A stretch of 64,000 nucleotides of DNA from Arctopsyche grandis (Eukaryota > Arthropoda > Insecta > Trichoptera > Hydropsychidae). The DNA lies in assembly GCF_051622035.1 (NCBI RefSeq), contig NC_135355.1:33957986-34021985 (forward strand), written 5' to 3'. Positions 22,789-35,831 of the stretch are shown here, in pieces; position 1 is the stretch's first letter, and every line of letters begins with the position of its first letter. A model generated the notes under the pieces. That model saw nothing but the letters and a program-made list of their open reading frames with translations, was not told where the DNA came from and did not search any database. Both the position numbers and the translations under genes were made by a program.

Positions 22789-25700
22789 ATGTCGCAGTGC
22801 ACCACTTCCCTATTCGACTATCACACCCCTACCCAGAAGGACTGCTCACTAGCGGTCAGAGTCCAGATGATGTCACCAGATCGAGGCTCCTTTCAGTACC
22901 GCTTAGACGACTTGAAAAACACCCAGAAGTACAGAGATGTCAGACCTACCCAGAGCTACTACAGTGGTGAACCACTCCCAAAAAGACCCACCCGTCTCTA
23001 CCCTCCGAGGAGGAACGGTTTCGTCTACGAAGACATCTACTCCAAGAGGGCAAGGTGGGCTGAATACAAGTCCAAATACGACTACTCCTCCCCGTATAAA
23101 CCGATCAGATCCGAATTCCTCACTCTACCATCTCACATCCTAGCCAATAAATACTCAACTCTGCCGAAGAGTTGGAGCATTTCTTCCAGTAACTCATACA
23201 AGAATCACTTTGCTCCTATACACTCAGCTTCCACAACTGCCGATCTTACGTTCTCCCCGGCTTACAACTACTACAGACAAACTAGACCGGTCCCTCAAAG
23301 AGACCCGATGCAAACTTTGAGATACATCAAATATTTTTCGGACGAGCGCAACTTTGAAGATCCGAAACCGTACAATGATATTCAAGAGAGCGTGTCTTAT
23401 AAGCGCTCCGTAAGGAGGCAAAGTGTTGGAGATGTAGTTCCATGGTATGGCGATTTAGACAGTACTAGAGTGCAACGTGTTAGGAAACTTCGACCAGAAC
23501 AAAGAGTATACGCACATAGGGAAATATTTTACCAACAGGACAGAGGGTTAAAACAACAACGCACTGTGACCCAGCAGCAAATGCTGGATAATGCAAGCCT
23601 TACGAGAAGCAATAATTCAGCCGGTAGGAGGAACGAATACGAGGTGAAAAAAAACGTAACATTTTCAGAAGTGAGCGGTTGTGAAGTGAGCAAAAACGGT
23701 AACGGAAAACAAGCGGTCTACGTACGGGAGTTAGAAGTGTCCTTCAGCCAAGTAGCAGATAAGTGCAATATAGGAAAGGATTATAAATTAAATCCAGCTA
23801 TCACTGAAGGAAAGAAAAAATCTACGCCTAATGGCCACTGCTTGATTGGGAGTGGAGTGGAATCTGCGAGGAGTGCTCCAGCTGGAAAATTGCCTTTGAA
23901 ACCAGGACAAACTACTGGATTACTGTCGAGCTTCACTAAAAGGAAATACTTATCCCAGGTGAGACTTTAACTTATTTTCTTTCTAAAAAATTAAGTTTAA
24001 ACGACTTTCAAGTGCTACCATTATCTCATCGCGTCGTATATTCGTTGATAACTTTTTCTTTTGGAGTAATCCTTTCAAAGCAAACAAAATCATATTTTTC
24101 AATAAACTTTAGTCCTCGACTATATTCCATCCTGTCAGAAAAACACTCGTGCAAACAAATCGCCGATAATACAACGAAGAAAAGTGCCGAATGGGGCAAA
24201 CAAATCAGAAACACAAATAACGAAAGCAGACGTCTGTAATCAAAGTTTTAGCTCTCCGGTCGCACACTCACACTCACATACTTGGTGTGGGTATGGAGCA
24301 TCACTTTATTGGAAATATTCAATTCGCGAGGATCATAATAAAGTTGGTGGTTATCTGGTGACGGGAAAAAGCGCGATAAATTCTCCAGGACAGTGTGGGT
24401 GGGATGAGTAGGAGGGTGAGCTGTCAACGAGGAAAACTGCAACTTTTTATTTCGGCTCTGGTATCGTGGATTTCAACGCGGGATGAATCAATTCCGTTTC
24501 CGGTCTCGGAAAATATTTCACAAGCCGGAACAGAAAAGTTTCTGCACGAGACGAATCCGGCTAGAGATCAGAATTGAATACAGTTTTCTGAAATGGAAAA
24601 AAAAGTGTTCATAGATAATGATAGAGCCATAGAATTTGAATAATAGCCATGTATAACAATATGAATTTTCCAATATAGATTGTTCTGATACATATTCAAA
24701 ACTATCCTCACTCAATTACATATATACATATATTGCAGATTAAGTGTTGCAATCGTATTATATATATAAAATTTGTAACCAATTAAAATAGCCAAACAGA
24801 CAAATTAAAATTGGTGCCCCGACGTAACCACCCCGACATTACCACGAGGCGTCACAACCGCTGGAGACAAAACCATAGAGACAAAACAGTGGCGTGCGCT
24901 GAAATTCTCTCTCTTTTTGTCGTACAGCCTTACTTAATGTGCACGAGCAGGATACAAGAGGAACAGGCTGTTCCTCTTGTATCCCGCTCGTGCACATTAA
25001 GTAAGGCTGTACGACAAAAAGAGAGAGAATTTCAACGCACGCCACTGACAAAAAGGCTCCATCAAAATGCGCTTGGCGACAAAACCGCGCCAAAATATAT
25101 GAAAAAATTAAAATATCAATGTTGGGGCAGTTATGTCGGGGCGATTTTGACAGTATACCATAAAAATTGAGGCCTGCTTTTATCCTTGTCTCAATTGATC
25201 AATAAGCATCTGATTGAATTTGATCTAATATTTATTTCGAATGCTTTCTTGAATAGGTGGTAGCTGCCCTTGCAGTGTCTTTGGCTCCATTTGCCGCTGG
25301 TCTTGGAAAAGGTTACAGCTCTCCAGCGATAGCTTCTCTTCAACAACTTAGACCCAGAAGACCGTTCAACGGCAGTGCTACCCACGATATATCTGTTTCT
25401 GATCAACAAGCTTCTTGGGTCGCCAGTCTTTCCTTGCTTGGTAAATATAATATAACCAAAATAACATTTCATGTTCGACCCCAATTCATACTTACCTTAA
25501 ATTTGTAAATTATAGGAGCACTATTCGGTGGAGTGATGGGAGGTGTTGCGATGAGACATGGACGTCGCAAGGTGCTGCTGGTGATGTCACTTCCGTTTAG
25601 TTTGTCGTGGATTTTGACAGTTTTTGCTACTTCTGTTGAGATGATGTTTTTCACATCTTTCATGGGCGGATTTTGCTGTTCGATTGTTTCTATGGTGTCG

Positions 25701-27913
25701 CAGGTATTTTTATAGACTGATGTACATAAATACATTTTCAATTCCGTATTATACATATACATATGTATACATATAACATGTTATGTATGCATGTCTAATG
25801 TTCAATAGTTACTGCATGCCTGATAGCATTTCATTAGATGATAAAATAGTACAAGTAGTAAATAATTATTTATATTTAGGTCAAATAATAGACATGTCCG
25901 GTAGTAAAGAAGAAAAAATAAAGAGACGTATGAAATTAATAGTGCATTTGGACGGATGAATGCGGTTTTTAAATCAAAACTTTGCCTGACGAAAAAGATC
26001 TTCGATCAATATGTTTTGCAAGTGATGACGTGAAGATGTGAAACTTGGACATCGAACGTCAAGTTGCTATACAAATTCCAATGCACTCGAAGAAGTATGG
26101 AACTTTGCATGCTTGCCATAACGAGGAAAGACAGGAAACGGAATACGTGGGTGAGAAGTATGACTAGAGTATTGGATATAGTAGATATAGTAGAAAAAAT
26201 AAGTGTTGAATGCAAAAGGGTAAAAGGAAGAGCGCAAGGAAGATGGGTAGACAAAATTAGGAAAATGTGAAGGGTGAGATGGAGAGTTGCGCAAAACAGA
26301 GACAAGTGGATGCATGTTGGAAAATCCTTCATCCAGCAGTGGATGCTGAATGGCTGTAGGTGATGATGATGATGATTATACATATGTAAAATATCAGGTC
26401 CAATTGTATTATCGTTTAAGCCCAATGTAAGAACATTATTTTCACCATAGATTTAACATGATTTACCATATGTTTTCCAAACTATAGGTTTATAATGTCT
26501 TGTCGAGCTTGTCTTGATCTACATATAGTGACAGCCTTGACTTAGCTAAAATAAAATCAAAAATATTGAGGGCAAACTTTAATTTTACTTTCATTTATGA
26601 AATAATAAACAATCAATATTTTCGACTGGATCAACTTCAAGATCGTACTTAATATTCAGGAACAAAATATGTATGTATATATAAATGGAAATGATATTCC
26701 GCTTAAATTTCACGGAGGGAATTTCTTACATTTTAATTATGTAGAAGATCCAGTGTTTTTTATATAAATTATATTTAGCTTCTGACACCTACAGCTCGTC
26801 TTTTTATTAAAATATTGTCCTCTAACTGTCTTCTGATCATTTTTTTTTATTTTTCAGGTTTATGTGAGCGAAATATCCCTTCCTGATATTAGGGGTTGCT
26901 TGAACGCAGTTCTGAAAATCGTCGGTCATCTCGGCGTGCTGATTTCATCCACGGTTGGAGCATATTTGGATTGGCAACAGCTGGCCATGTTTATATCCAT
27001 AGCACCCATTATGCTGTTCTGCACGATGATTTACATACCGGAAACACCCAGCTACTTAGTTCTGTGTGGCAAAGACGAGGAGGCTTACAAATCCCTGACG
27101 TGGTTGCGTGGACCTGGTTCGGACATCATGCAAGAATTGGCCACTATAAGGGCTCACGTCATAGCCACGAAGAGCTTCAAAAACAGAAACATACAAGTGG
27201 CCGGTAGTAACACTATGAATGCTTTGCTCACAGCTCGGATTGGAGGCCCAGTGCTCATAACTTGCGGTCTTATGCTATTTCAGAGGTTCTCCGGAGCGCA
27301 TGCTTTCAACTTTTACGCTGTGCCTATTTTCAGAAAGACGTTTGGAGGTATGAACCCACATGGGGGAGCTATAGCCGTGAGTTTCGTACAACTCTTGGCT
27401 TCTTGCCTATCCGGTCTTTTGATAGATACTGTAGGTCGTCTGCCTCTGCTGATAGCCAGCTCTGTATTCATGTCGATGGCTCTAGCTGGGTTTGGTAGTT
27501 ATGCTTACTACGAGGAGGTGCACAGGAACCAGCGGTTGCAGAATGTGGTCTTGGCTCAAAACGCAGGTCAGAATGATTGGATTCCTCTGCTCTGCGTTCT
27601 AGTCTTCACAGTAGCCTTCTCCCTGGGTATGAGTCCGATATCGTGGCTGCTGATAGGAGAGTTGTTTCCTTTGGAGTTTCGAGCCACGGGCAGTGCTCTG
27701 GCAACAGCTTTCAGTTACCTATGTGCTTTCATTGGAGTTAAAACCTTCGTCGACTTCCAGCAAATGTTCGGATTGCACGGTGCTTTTTGGTTATATGCCG
27801 TCATATCAATCGGAGGTCTCTGTTTTGTCGTATGTTGCGTCCCAGAAACCAAAGGCAGAGATTTGGATGAAATGGATCCAAAGTCTGTGCAAAATTTTAC
27901 GATAAAAAGATAG
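22789..27913 (+). CDS. Tret1: Facilitated trehalose transporter Tret1-like (long N-terminal form)
   Basis: A major facilitator superfamily sugar porter in the plasma membrane, expected to move trehalose down its gradient. Exons: 22789-23958, 25257-25440, 25516-25703, 26858-27913. All junctions are GT-AG and phases fit, giving 865 residues. Residues 1-390 are a polar, Tyr/Arg-rich, probably cytoplasmic extension encoded by exon 1 alone. The transporter begins in exon 2 (VVAALAVSLAPFAAG). Family motifs seen: RHGRRK (about 465-470), PDIRG (523-527), PETPSY (575-580), QRFSGAHAFNFYAVP, DTVGRLPL and C-terminal PETKGR (843-848). The length matches the long isoform of Drosophila Tret1-1 (about 857 residues, from memory). 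Intron 1 holds a palindromic MITE and intron 3 an RTE fragment. AATAAA lies near 27965. Exact substrate is inferred; other Tret-like sugar porters are possible. Confidence 0.88.
24887..25047. mobile_element. 161-bp palindromic MITE, copy 1
   Basis: The two 80-bp arms are reverse complements with only two mismatches, starting CAGTGGCGTGCG and ending CGCACGCCACTG. The flanks share ACAAAA on both sides. A second copy of identical length at 62187-62347 has a perfect 8-bp duplication, pointing to hAT-type transposition. It lies in intron 1 of the Tret1-like gene. Open frames across it on both strands mirror each other and are artefacts. Confidence 0.85.
25830..26376 (+). pseudogene. RTE-type LINE fragment in Tret1 intron 3
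   Basis: Broken frames contain YLGQIIDMSGSKEEKIKRR, then KKIFDQYVLQVMT, ARRSMELCMLAITRKDRKRN-like text and GRAQGRWVDKIRKM, ending WRVAQNRDKWMH and FIQQWM. That order is typical of the C-terminus of RTE-clade reverse transcriptases. Stops and frame changes interrupt it. A short ATG/GAT repeat (26361-26376) forms the tail. Confidence 0.7.
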
Positions 27914-30900
27914 AAAAGAGTGTAAATTGAAACACACTTTTCAGTTGTAAAAAATTAAAACGAAAATAAATATCTATTTTAATTTTTAATATTTGCATAA
28001 ACGTACACATAATACGAAAACTATCTACCATCGACTAATAAATTATCAATTATATTATACGTATCGTTTGATACAAAAAAATGAAGTAAATTTTAACTTC
28101 GATATATCAGTTTTACCTTTTTCGAAAGCGATTAACTTTTCATATCTTTTATTCATATCGAAAAACATTACCATTGTTATAATATATGTAACATAATAGA
28201 TATATTATATATTATTATGAAGTATGTGCGTATGTTCATACATACATACATAAAAATCAATTTAATGAGTCGAACAGTGAAAATAATCGTAATACAATAC
28301 TATTAATAGATATATCTTATGAAATAGGAATTCCAAAGGTGAAAAGGTTATATAATACATACATATTGTAAATACATATGTATATGTAAATACATATGTA
28401 TATGTAAATGTAAGCTAAAATTTATGAACACTCGTTCGCTGTACAAATAGTTTACATAAAAGAAACCTACTTAAATAACCATTTTTTAAACTGCGAACGC
28501 AAAATTCAATAATTTGTTCAAATTGCGACAATAATTTTGTAGTAGGTATCGTAATACACTAAAAAGAGCTTGGGACTAATTTAGGTCTAGAGAAAAAATT
28601 ATAAGAAAATTATTCCGGAAAACGATCATTCGAGTTGATTGATTGATCCTATATATATATAAACATATTACATATATACACATATGTTTAGTTTACGGTT
28701 GAATAAAACTTATAGCATGTATGAAATGAAAATGAAAAATAGTTTGAGCCTTTATCAAAAACTATATTATATATTTACTGACAAAATACCATTCCGCAAA
28801 CAACGATTCTTAATACATAATATACATATATCAATTATTGTATTTATACATGCATAATAACAATAATCTACCTACTGTGGGTATGTAATTACAACTTTTT
28901 TTAACATAATATTGAAATATGCATTTGTTTTTTTATTCAAGATAAAATTTTTCAAATTTTAATAATTGAATTACAAAAAAACAGTTTACAATTGGCGGAC
29001 AAGCCTCGACAATAAAATGTGGCATTAATATTCTAAATATCTAAACACCATTTTTGTCAATACGAAAACTACATTTTGAACATTATATTTATTAGTAAAT
29101 GAAAATAATATAGTAGATAAAATAAAAATATTTCACAATATGACCAACAAACAACTGAACTCAAAACTATTTTTTTTTATAAACAATTGAAAATATATGC
29201 ATATTGTTTTAAATACACTTCCAAATAATATATTTCAAAAAAATTGAAATTAAATACTTAAAATAAATATTTACATATGTATTTAACAATAAAGTGTTAT
29301 AATAAAGTTCACATATTTTTTTTGAATAATAGTGAGATTCTTCAAATTGAATTCAACGAGTTCTGTGTACTCTTTCATTAAAAAAAGAAATTGCATCATT
29401 TGTATTGTTTGTTTGATAAAAAATTTAAGGTGGATTAATTTTAGTGAAGATTAAAATGTGGTAGATTAACTCTAATTAACTTTGAAATTTTTTCCGCATA
29501 TAACCTATAATAATTTGTTTACTTATAAACTATAACTTTTGAAATTAATAGATGCCACATATTTTTACTGACTTTAAATTGTATAATTTAAAAAAATTGA
29601 CATAAAAGAGTATCTTTCTTTTTACTATAATATGTGTTAAAATGTTTCAAATTTTACAATATATGTATACTATAATATTTATTAGTTTTAATGTTAAAAT
29701 TTCTCGAATTTTATTAGTTAAATGAATACCTTGACAATAACTTAAAAAATGCTTTAAGAAATAGTTTACAATATAATATACAAAAGTGTGTACGTACATA
29801 CATCCAAAGGACTTGTCCTAATTTATGAATGTTGATCTTATAAAATATTTTGTCAAAATATAATAACATAATAGAACATTTATGTATATTTGTAAGCAAC
29901 AATTGATTTTTTACCCACAAAGTTAGCTGTGATAGACATATAGAAAAATCCTTTTATACACTGTATTTCATGGTACATAAGTATATTTGTTAAATTAAAT
30001 ACCTTTGTATGTAAGTAGTTTACGCTCATGTTCTAAATGTAAGTCTACATAAAATCTAGTTAGCTTAAATATAAGTAAAAAGGGTTGTGAAAACATCTCT
30101 CATGTGCATAAGCTTTAGTATCCAACAATTCCACGTGACAATAATGTGAAAGTTAGTGAAAAATTCAAAATCGACATGTTAAACCTGACAAATATAAATG
30201 AATTCATATTTATGTATGTGCATAAATCGAATTTATATGAATATGCACAATATAATTAAAATTGCATAATCTAAACACCAATTTACAGTAAAATTTAACA
30301 TGCTTCCTTTTGATATTTTTCAATTGAGTCTATTCACACTTTTTTTCAAAATATTAGTGTAAATTTATGTATCCTTTTGAATTTTTCTACTACTTTCACT
30401 TAAATAAAACCAGGTAATTAATTATAGACACGTTTCCATTAGAGCAGTTAATATTAGATAATAATGAAGCAGCTTTCGGTGTTTTTTTGTGGAAAACGCA
30501 TTAGTGATGTCTTATGCTAGTTGTAAAAATTCAGATTCCCAGTAAATTAGTCAATTAATTTTATAACAAATTAAATTATAATAAATTGTATATATGTATG
30601 GGTCACAAAGAGTGAGTAAATTATATTTAAATATTTATAGTCAGCTTTTCAACAATTAACATACGTATGTATATTCCATACATACATATAATATTTTCAT
30701 TTTGGTTTTTCATAAAAAAACAGAGTAAAAATCCATTTAGAAAGTCGACAATTTCACGACATTCGATGATATTTATTTACCCGATTGCCTTTCAACTTCA
30801 TATAATTACAAAAAGACATTTTCATTCAACTGACAATTCAATTGATCATACACTTACATATTATCGTGAAAAATACAAGACGATACATACTTATATGAAT

Positions 30901-33293
30901 ACTTACGAACATACAGTGGCGTCCAACATTAAATTAACGTAAATTTCATTAATTTCCCCAAACTAATACATTAATTTTTTGTAACACAAAAAAAATCGTA
31001 ATTAAAACAATATCATGACATATTATCTATTGAATACAAATTATTAATTAAAATCTATAAATTTTCATTTATTAACACCAACATTTTGTGCTTAACATGT
31101 ACATTTATTATTAATTAGCTGAAAATTAGTACACAAACTACTTATAACTAAAGTTTTAGAAATTGAAAATATATTACATATATATGTACATACATATATA
31201 CAATAATTATCCGTCTGCCATAAATAAATTGAGACTTTTAAATACACCAATATATGTATGTATCAAAATTTTCTTTCAAACACCAAATAATATTTCAAAA
31301 TTTACAAATATATAAAGAGAGATGGTCGAACCATCAAAAAAAAAAAATTAAATACAAAATCATAATACATGTATTAAATAAACAAATTAATGGAATTTTT
31401 AAGATCATTAGCATCGCTCAAGTGTCCTATAAATTTTAATACCAAAGTTTTGAAGGAAATTTGCAGAAATCAAGTCGTCAAGAAATAATAACATCAAATT
31501 ATTGAAATCACAATCAAAAATAATATAACGTAAATTGAAAAAAAATCTGCGTAATGTAATAAATATTGTCCGGAATTCGGAAGAGCATTGATTTATCTAC
31601 GATTATACACTCTACATTGGATTTTTTTAGTTATTAAATACATACATAATATACCGAGAACTTATGTTACCATATGCTCAAATAGATCTAGTAAATTTAA
31701 TTAAAATTCGGTTTGAGAAAAAAGTTCATATTAGTAATGTATGAAAACCGCACAAATCGGAATTGACAGTAGAAAAGTGCGTGCCGATTAATAAATTATG
31801 ATTACATTTTACTTTTATATGTAAAATTAATAATGCGAAAAGTATATCTAACTAAATTTGGCTAATAAAGTTAAAATTAAACATTAGCTCTATCTCAATG
31901 AGTTTTAATTTATTTACTGACCAAATCTTAAGTACATACATATTAGATTAAAACGTTTCAACTCAACAAATTATCTAAATTTGATCGGAATCTTATCCAA
32001 AATTTCTTCAACGAAATTGTTTCATATTAAATAAATAATAAAATAGTAGATTTAGTGTATCTAAAGCTTTAAAATGATCCATTGTAAATTTACCGTACAT
32101 GTAAGAATCATCGATTAGTGGCCTGGCAATTTACATAGATTAATTATCAAAAAGACATAAATATTAAGATTTAATAACAAAAGAAATATGATTTTCAAAT
32201 ATTAATAAAACTGCTCGCTTGTTTATGTAATGTTTTTTTTTAATTTGTTACAAAATTTACTTTTTTCAGTTTAATAACGTAGTCATCCAAATAATAGCAT
32301 TATAAACATATACATATATTAAAAAAGATATCCTTTCTTTTGAAAATATAAATTATACACCACCACATACAATAAAACAAAATGCTCAGCTAATATCACT
32401 ATAAACAAAGATGGCCGTCATTTTTTAATCGATATTTCGGTCCATACTATCATCCTAACTTGTCATAATTCCTATTAAAGATAAATTATTAAAAAAATTA
32501 TTCTTCCAAATAATTATTTTTCCATTTATACTAGATTTTTTAGCTATTTTAATCCCAAAACTAGACATACTATGTAGTATGCTTGATTCACAGCGTTTAT
32601 CATACATATATTGATTGAAATATTTACTAAGCATAAAAGTAGTATTTTTTATACGTAATATCTTCATACTTCTTAAATATCACAAAAAAATCAGCTAAAA
32701 TCTGAATGAATGTAATTGACAATCAACAATGAGATACATTTGAAACTATATGCATTACCTTCTGCTATATATATATATATATTTTTTCTTTTCCGTGCAA
32801 GAATTTCATAGCTTATAGATTTTTTGTTATTGCTAATTATGTACAAACCCTGTAAATGATTATATTCTAGTTTAATAGCACATGCATCGCTATTATTATG
32901 ATATAAACCTTTGTTTTTTGTATTAGGATAACGGAAACATTATTTCGTACGAAATACTATATACATTCATATATAAAACTTATACCAATGTTACCCATTC
33001 CATAGATGGAAGTGTTAATCAGTGTCAATAACTTATGCAATTATTTACTTTGTTAGATTTCCTCGACTCAAATTATTTCACAGTATGAAAATGCTTCTAT
33101 ATGTTTTAGTTGTCATTTTTACTATTTTAAGAAAAATGTGTTTAAGTCTGCGTTGAAAATTAAAAAAAATAAAACATTAGAGAAAATATTTGTATTATTT
33201 ATTTATTTAAATTATATTATATATATGTATCTTATTTCAAAACATCACATTTTCAACTGACACGAGGTACACACAACATTCATGATCGCACTT
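27914..33293. other. AT-rich intergenic stretch between converging Tret1 and MED20
   Basis: About 5.4 kb with no open frame showing a domain and, unlike the rest of the window, no element I can recognise. The first part includes the Tret1 3' UTR. The last 100 bases include TTTATTTATTTA (33194-33210), which reads as AATAAATAAATA on the minus strand and could be the MED20 poly(A) signal. TATGTA microsatellites are scattered throughout. Confidence 0.5.
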
Positions 33294-34201
33294 TCAATTG
33301 GGTCGTAAGCTCATGGCTTTTCTGTAAGAGCTAAAATTTTCTAAATATTGATGAATAGTATCCATCGGCTGGTATATTTCATTTAATCTGTTGATTATGT
33401 ATTGCGGCGGTTGTTGCAAGACTAAGGTTCCTAAAAACCCCTGCATAAACTCACGTATAAGATCCCAAACAGCACCGGGTATTACGCAAGGTCTGTATTC
33501 TACCTGAAAGCATTATAACATACACTTATAATAGATCAGCATTGATATATTTAAAATTTTAAAACAAGCCATACTTCTACTAAGACGCCTTTGAACGTTT
33601 GATTCATCGTTACAGATCCTAGTTTTATACAAAAATCTCCTAGTTCAAATCTAGGCCCTTTGGATTCCATTTTAGTCTGCTTTTTTGATGTGTAATGATT
33701 TGACAATTTCAACATCAACAAATCGAACAAACCATCGGCTACAACGTGGATGGTTTTATTTCCACTTTCTAAAATAGAAAACACCGACGCCGGCTGTTCT
33801 GAATTGTGCAAAATGTGTACTGTCTTTTGGGGACCTAGAAAAATATTTAATAAGAAAAATATTTCTTCATGATGCCAGCATAAATTAAAGAAAATATACC
33901 CATTTGAGGAAGCGACAAATAAGTTTCACAATCCACAAGGAACTGTCCACTTTGAACGGCTCCGAGGGCGGCAATACGCTTGGTGAGGAAATCTATCACT
34001 TGAAGACCAGTCTTATTATCAGACATAGGATATTGCTGCAAACTAAGGAAAGGATTTTCAATACAAAATAAAAAGCTTGTAAAAACAAATTGGAGGTTAA
34101 AAATATTAACTAATATATATTAACACACTTTACTTCAATAAATGAAAAGTGCTATTTAAAGAGCTATTCAAACACGATTGTACTTACATAGTTACGCCCA
34201 T
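33294..34201 (-). CDS. MED20: Mediator complex subunit 20
   Basis: A head-module subunit of Mediator, acting in the nucleus as a bridge between transcription factors and RNA polymerase II. Minus-strand exons: 34201-34188, 34042-33900, 33834-33575, 33503-33294. All introns are short (65-145 bp) and GT-AG. The product is 208 residues (human MED20 is about 212). Family features: start MGVT, FLVDCETY, HNSE-PAS-FSI, DLLMLKL, SKKQTK-ES-GPRFE-GDF, KLGSVTM, KG-LVEVEYRPCV and C-terminal PMDTI-QYLE-F--YRK. The first exon has only 14 coding bases; its start was chosen because MGVT then ILQQYP matches the family's N-terminus. A Harbinger-type element sits 103 bp upstream of the ATG, so the promoter must be very compact or partly inside that element. 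Confidence 0.92.
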
Positions 34202-34303
34202 TTTAAAAATGTTTGAAAACTAAAACTGAGAACTGTCAACCGGCACAAACAACGACTCGCATTATATTTGGTCCAAACAGATAGAAATGTCACAACAGCT
34301 TAA

Positions 34304-35114
34304 AGGTCTGTTCATACTTAACAGCACTGCACGGCTTCAGCACTGCACGACTCCGTTTCAAATATGTCATTTTATTACATTTCTATTCATATCTACCTAC
34401 ACGTCGCGGTCACGTCACGTTTACAGCAATTTGGCCGAGTGCAAGGCAAAATCGGCTTACTTATACATTAGAGGCCATGACGATACGGCACAATATTGCT
34501 TACGTCGTATTGTCGAGTACTTGCAATATGAATGCATACACGTGCATTCATAGCTACGCGTCAGAATACAAGTCAGCAAAAATGTTTCGACGTTTATCGA
34601 ACGAAAAATTATGTATAATTGCGCTGTTGTTGGAAGAAGAAGCTCAAGAAGGCAATAAAAAAGCACGGAGGCGTTTTGATGTGCATCCCATGTTAAAAAA
34701 TAGAAAAACCGAAGGAGAGTTTTGGACACTGTATAAGGAGCTTGTGGATGATGGACAAAATTTTTTTTAATATTTCCGTAAAAAATTTAATTTTTTTTTA
34801 AATATTTGCGCCAAAACCATGTCGAAAGATTGAACAGCTGTCAACTGTCACTATCGATAATTGGTCCAAAACAGCAAAGCGGCAGACTCATGGCACGTAA
34901 TTCGCGTGTATATTTCCACGATGGCCAAAAAAACGGATACGATACGTTGACGGATGTTGCTGTAAGGTATGAAACGGAAATGTCGGGTACTGCTGTAAGC
35001 CTACCGTGGCGTAAACGTGACGGTTGGTATGAATATACCCATACAAAAGAATACTTTTCGTACGGCCGGATACCTGCTGAAGTCGGTACGTGCTGACTAG
35101 GTATGAACAGACCT
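34304..35114. mobile_element. PIF/Harbinger-type non-autonomous element
   Basis: Ends AGGTCTGTTCATACTTAACA and the inverse of AGGTCTGTTCATACCTAGTC are flanked by TAA on both sides (34301-34303 and 35115-35117), the 3-bp target style of Harbinger elements. A frame from about 34582 to 34770 (MFRRLSNEKLCIIALLLEEE, then FDVHPMLKNRKTEGEFWTLY) resembles the N-terminus of Harbinger transposases. The catalytic part is missing. Confidence 0.7.
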
Positions 35115-35332
35115 TAAAACATTAATTGATGCTGTCACAATAATAAATTTATGTAAAAGCCTAACTGAAAAAAATATATTCGAATGAGACTTACAATAAT
35201 AGCTGATCTATAACAATATACTAAATGTCACTACACAAATTCTGAAATGTATGAGTAATATAGTAGGCCCGGGTTTCAATAGATTATTATCAGTTAAAAT
35301 CGGAAAAATGTTATACATATACTACCTATACC

Positions 35333-35393
35333 AGTGGCGTAGCCAGGATTTTGTCAAGGGGGGGGGTTTTGACAGGAAAAAAGGCAAGATAAT
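35333..35393 (+). repeat. Truncated transposon end (CAGTGGCGTAGCCAGG)
   Basis: CAGTGGCGTAGCCAGGATTT followed by a G-run looks like a terminal repeat of a hAT-type DNA element. The other end was not found. Confidence 0.35.
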
Positions 35394-35460
35394 TTATATT
35401 TAATTAATATAAAATCACAAGATATAAAAATAAAGTAAATACGTAATAAACATATGGTAT

Positions 35461-35831
35461 TGTTACGTACGCCGCGGATTAAGCGAATAGAATCCCAGAG
35501 ACTGTGTGACCGTTCAAGGATATCTGTTAACGGATTAACTAAGTGCATACGGTATAAGTGGTTTCAAGGATTAGCGACAGGCTAAGTGCAAGTAAGCTAA
35601 ACAATGATTGCACTTCTCATACCGTGGGAATACATATCCGAATACGTGACTATACAGTAGGTAAACAGATTAGACATCCTGAGAGATCTACCCCTTATAA
35701 GGCGGTACGTAGGCGATATCATGTCATTCTGGACTGAGCACTGCCAGTGCGTGTATCTCCTTAATCATCAATAAATGCTGTGAAACGACTAAGGCCTTTT
35801 ACTTGGATCCTCCACCCACCCCTACGCAACA
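35461..35831 (+). mobile_element. Solo LTR (Ty3/Gypsy-like)
   Basis: 371 bp bounded by TGTTACGTACG and TACGCAACA, with GTAT duplicated on both sides (35457-35460 and 35832-35835). It contains a TATA-like CCTTATAAGG and a poly(A) signal AATAAA near its 3' half. Internal retrotransposon sequence is absent, as expected after LTR-LTR recombination. Related LTRs in the opposite orientation are at 53007-53306 and about 54289-54609. Confidence 0.8.

Noticed and set aside
24811-25170. ORFs of 119 and 84 codons on opposite strands with matching segments
   Set aside because: The match arises because the underlying DNA is a palindrome; there is no independent coding evidence.
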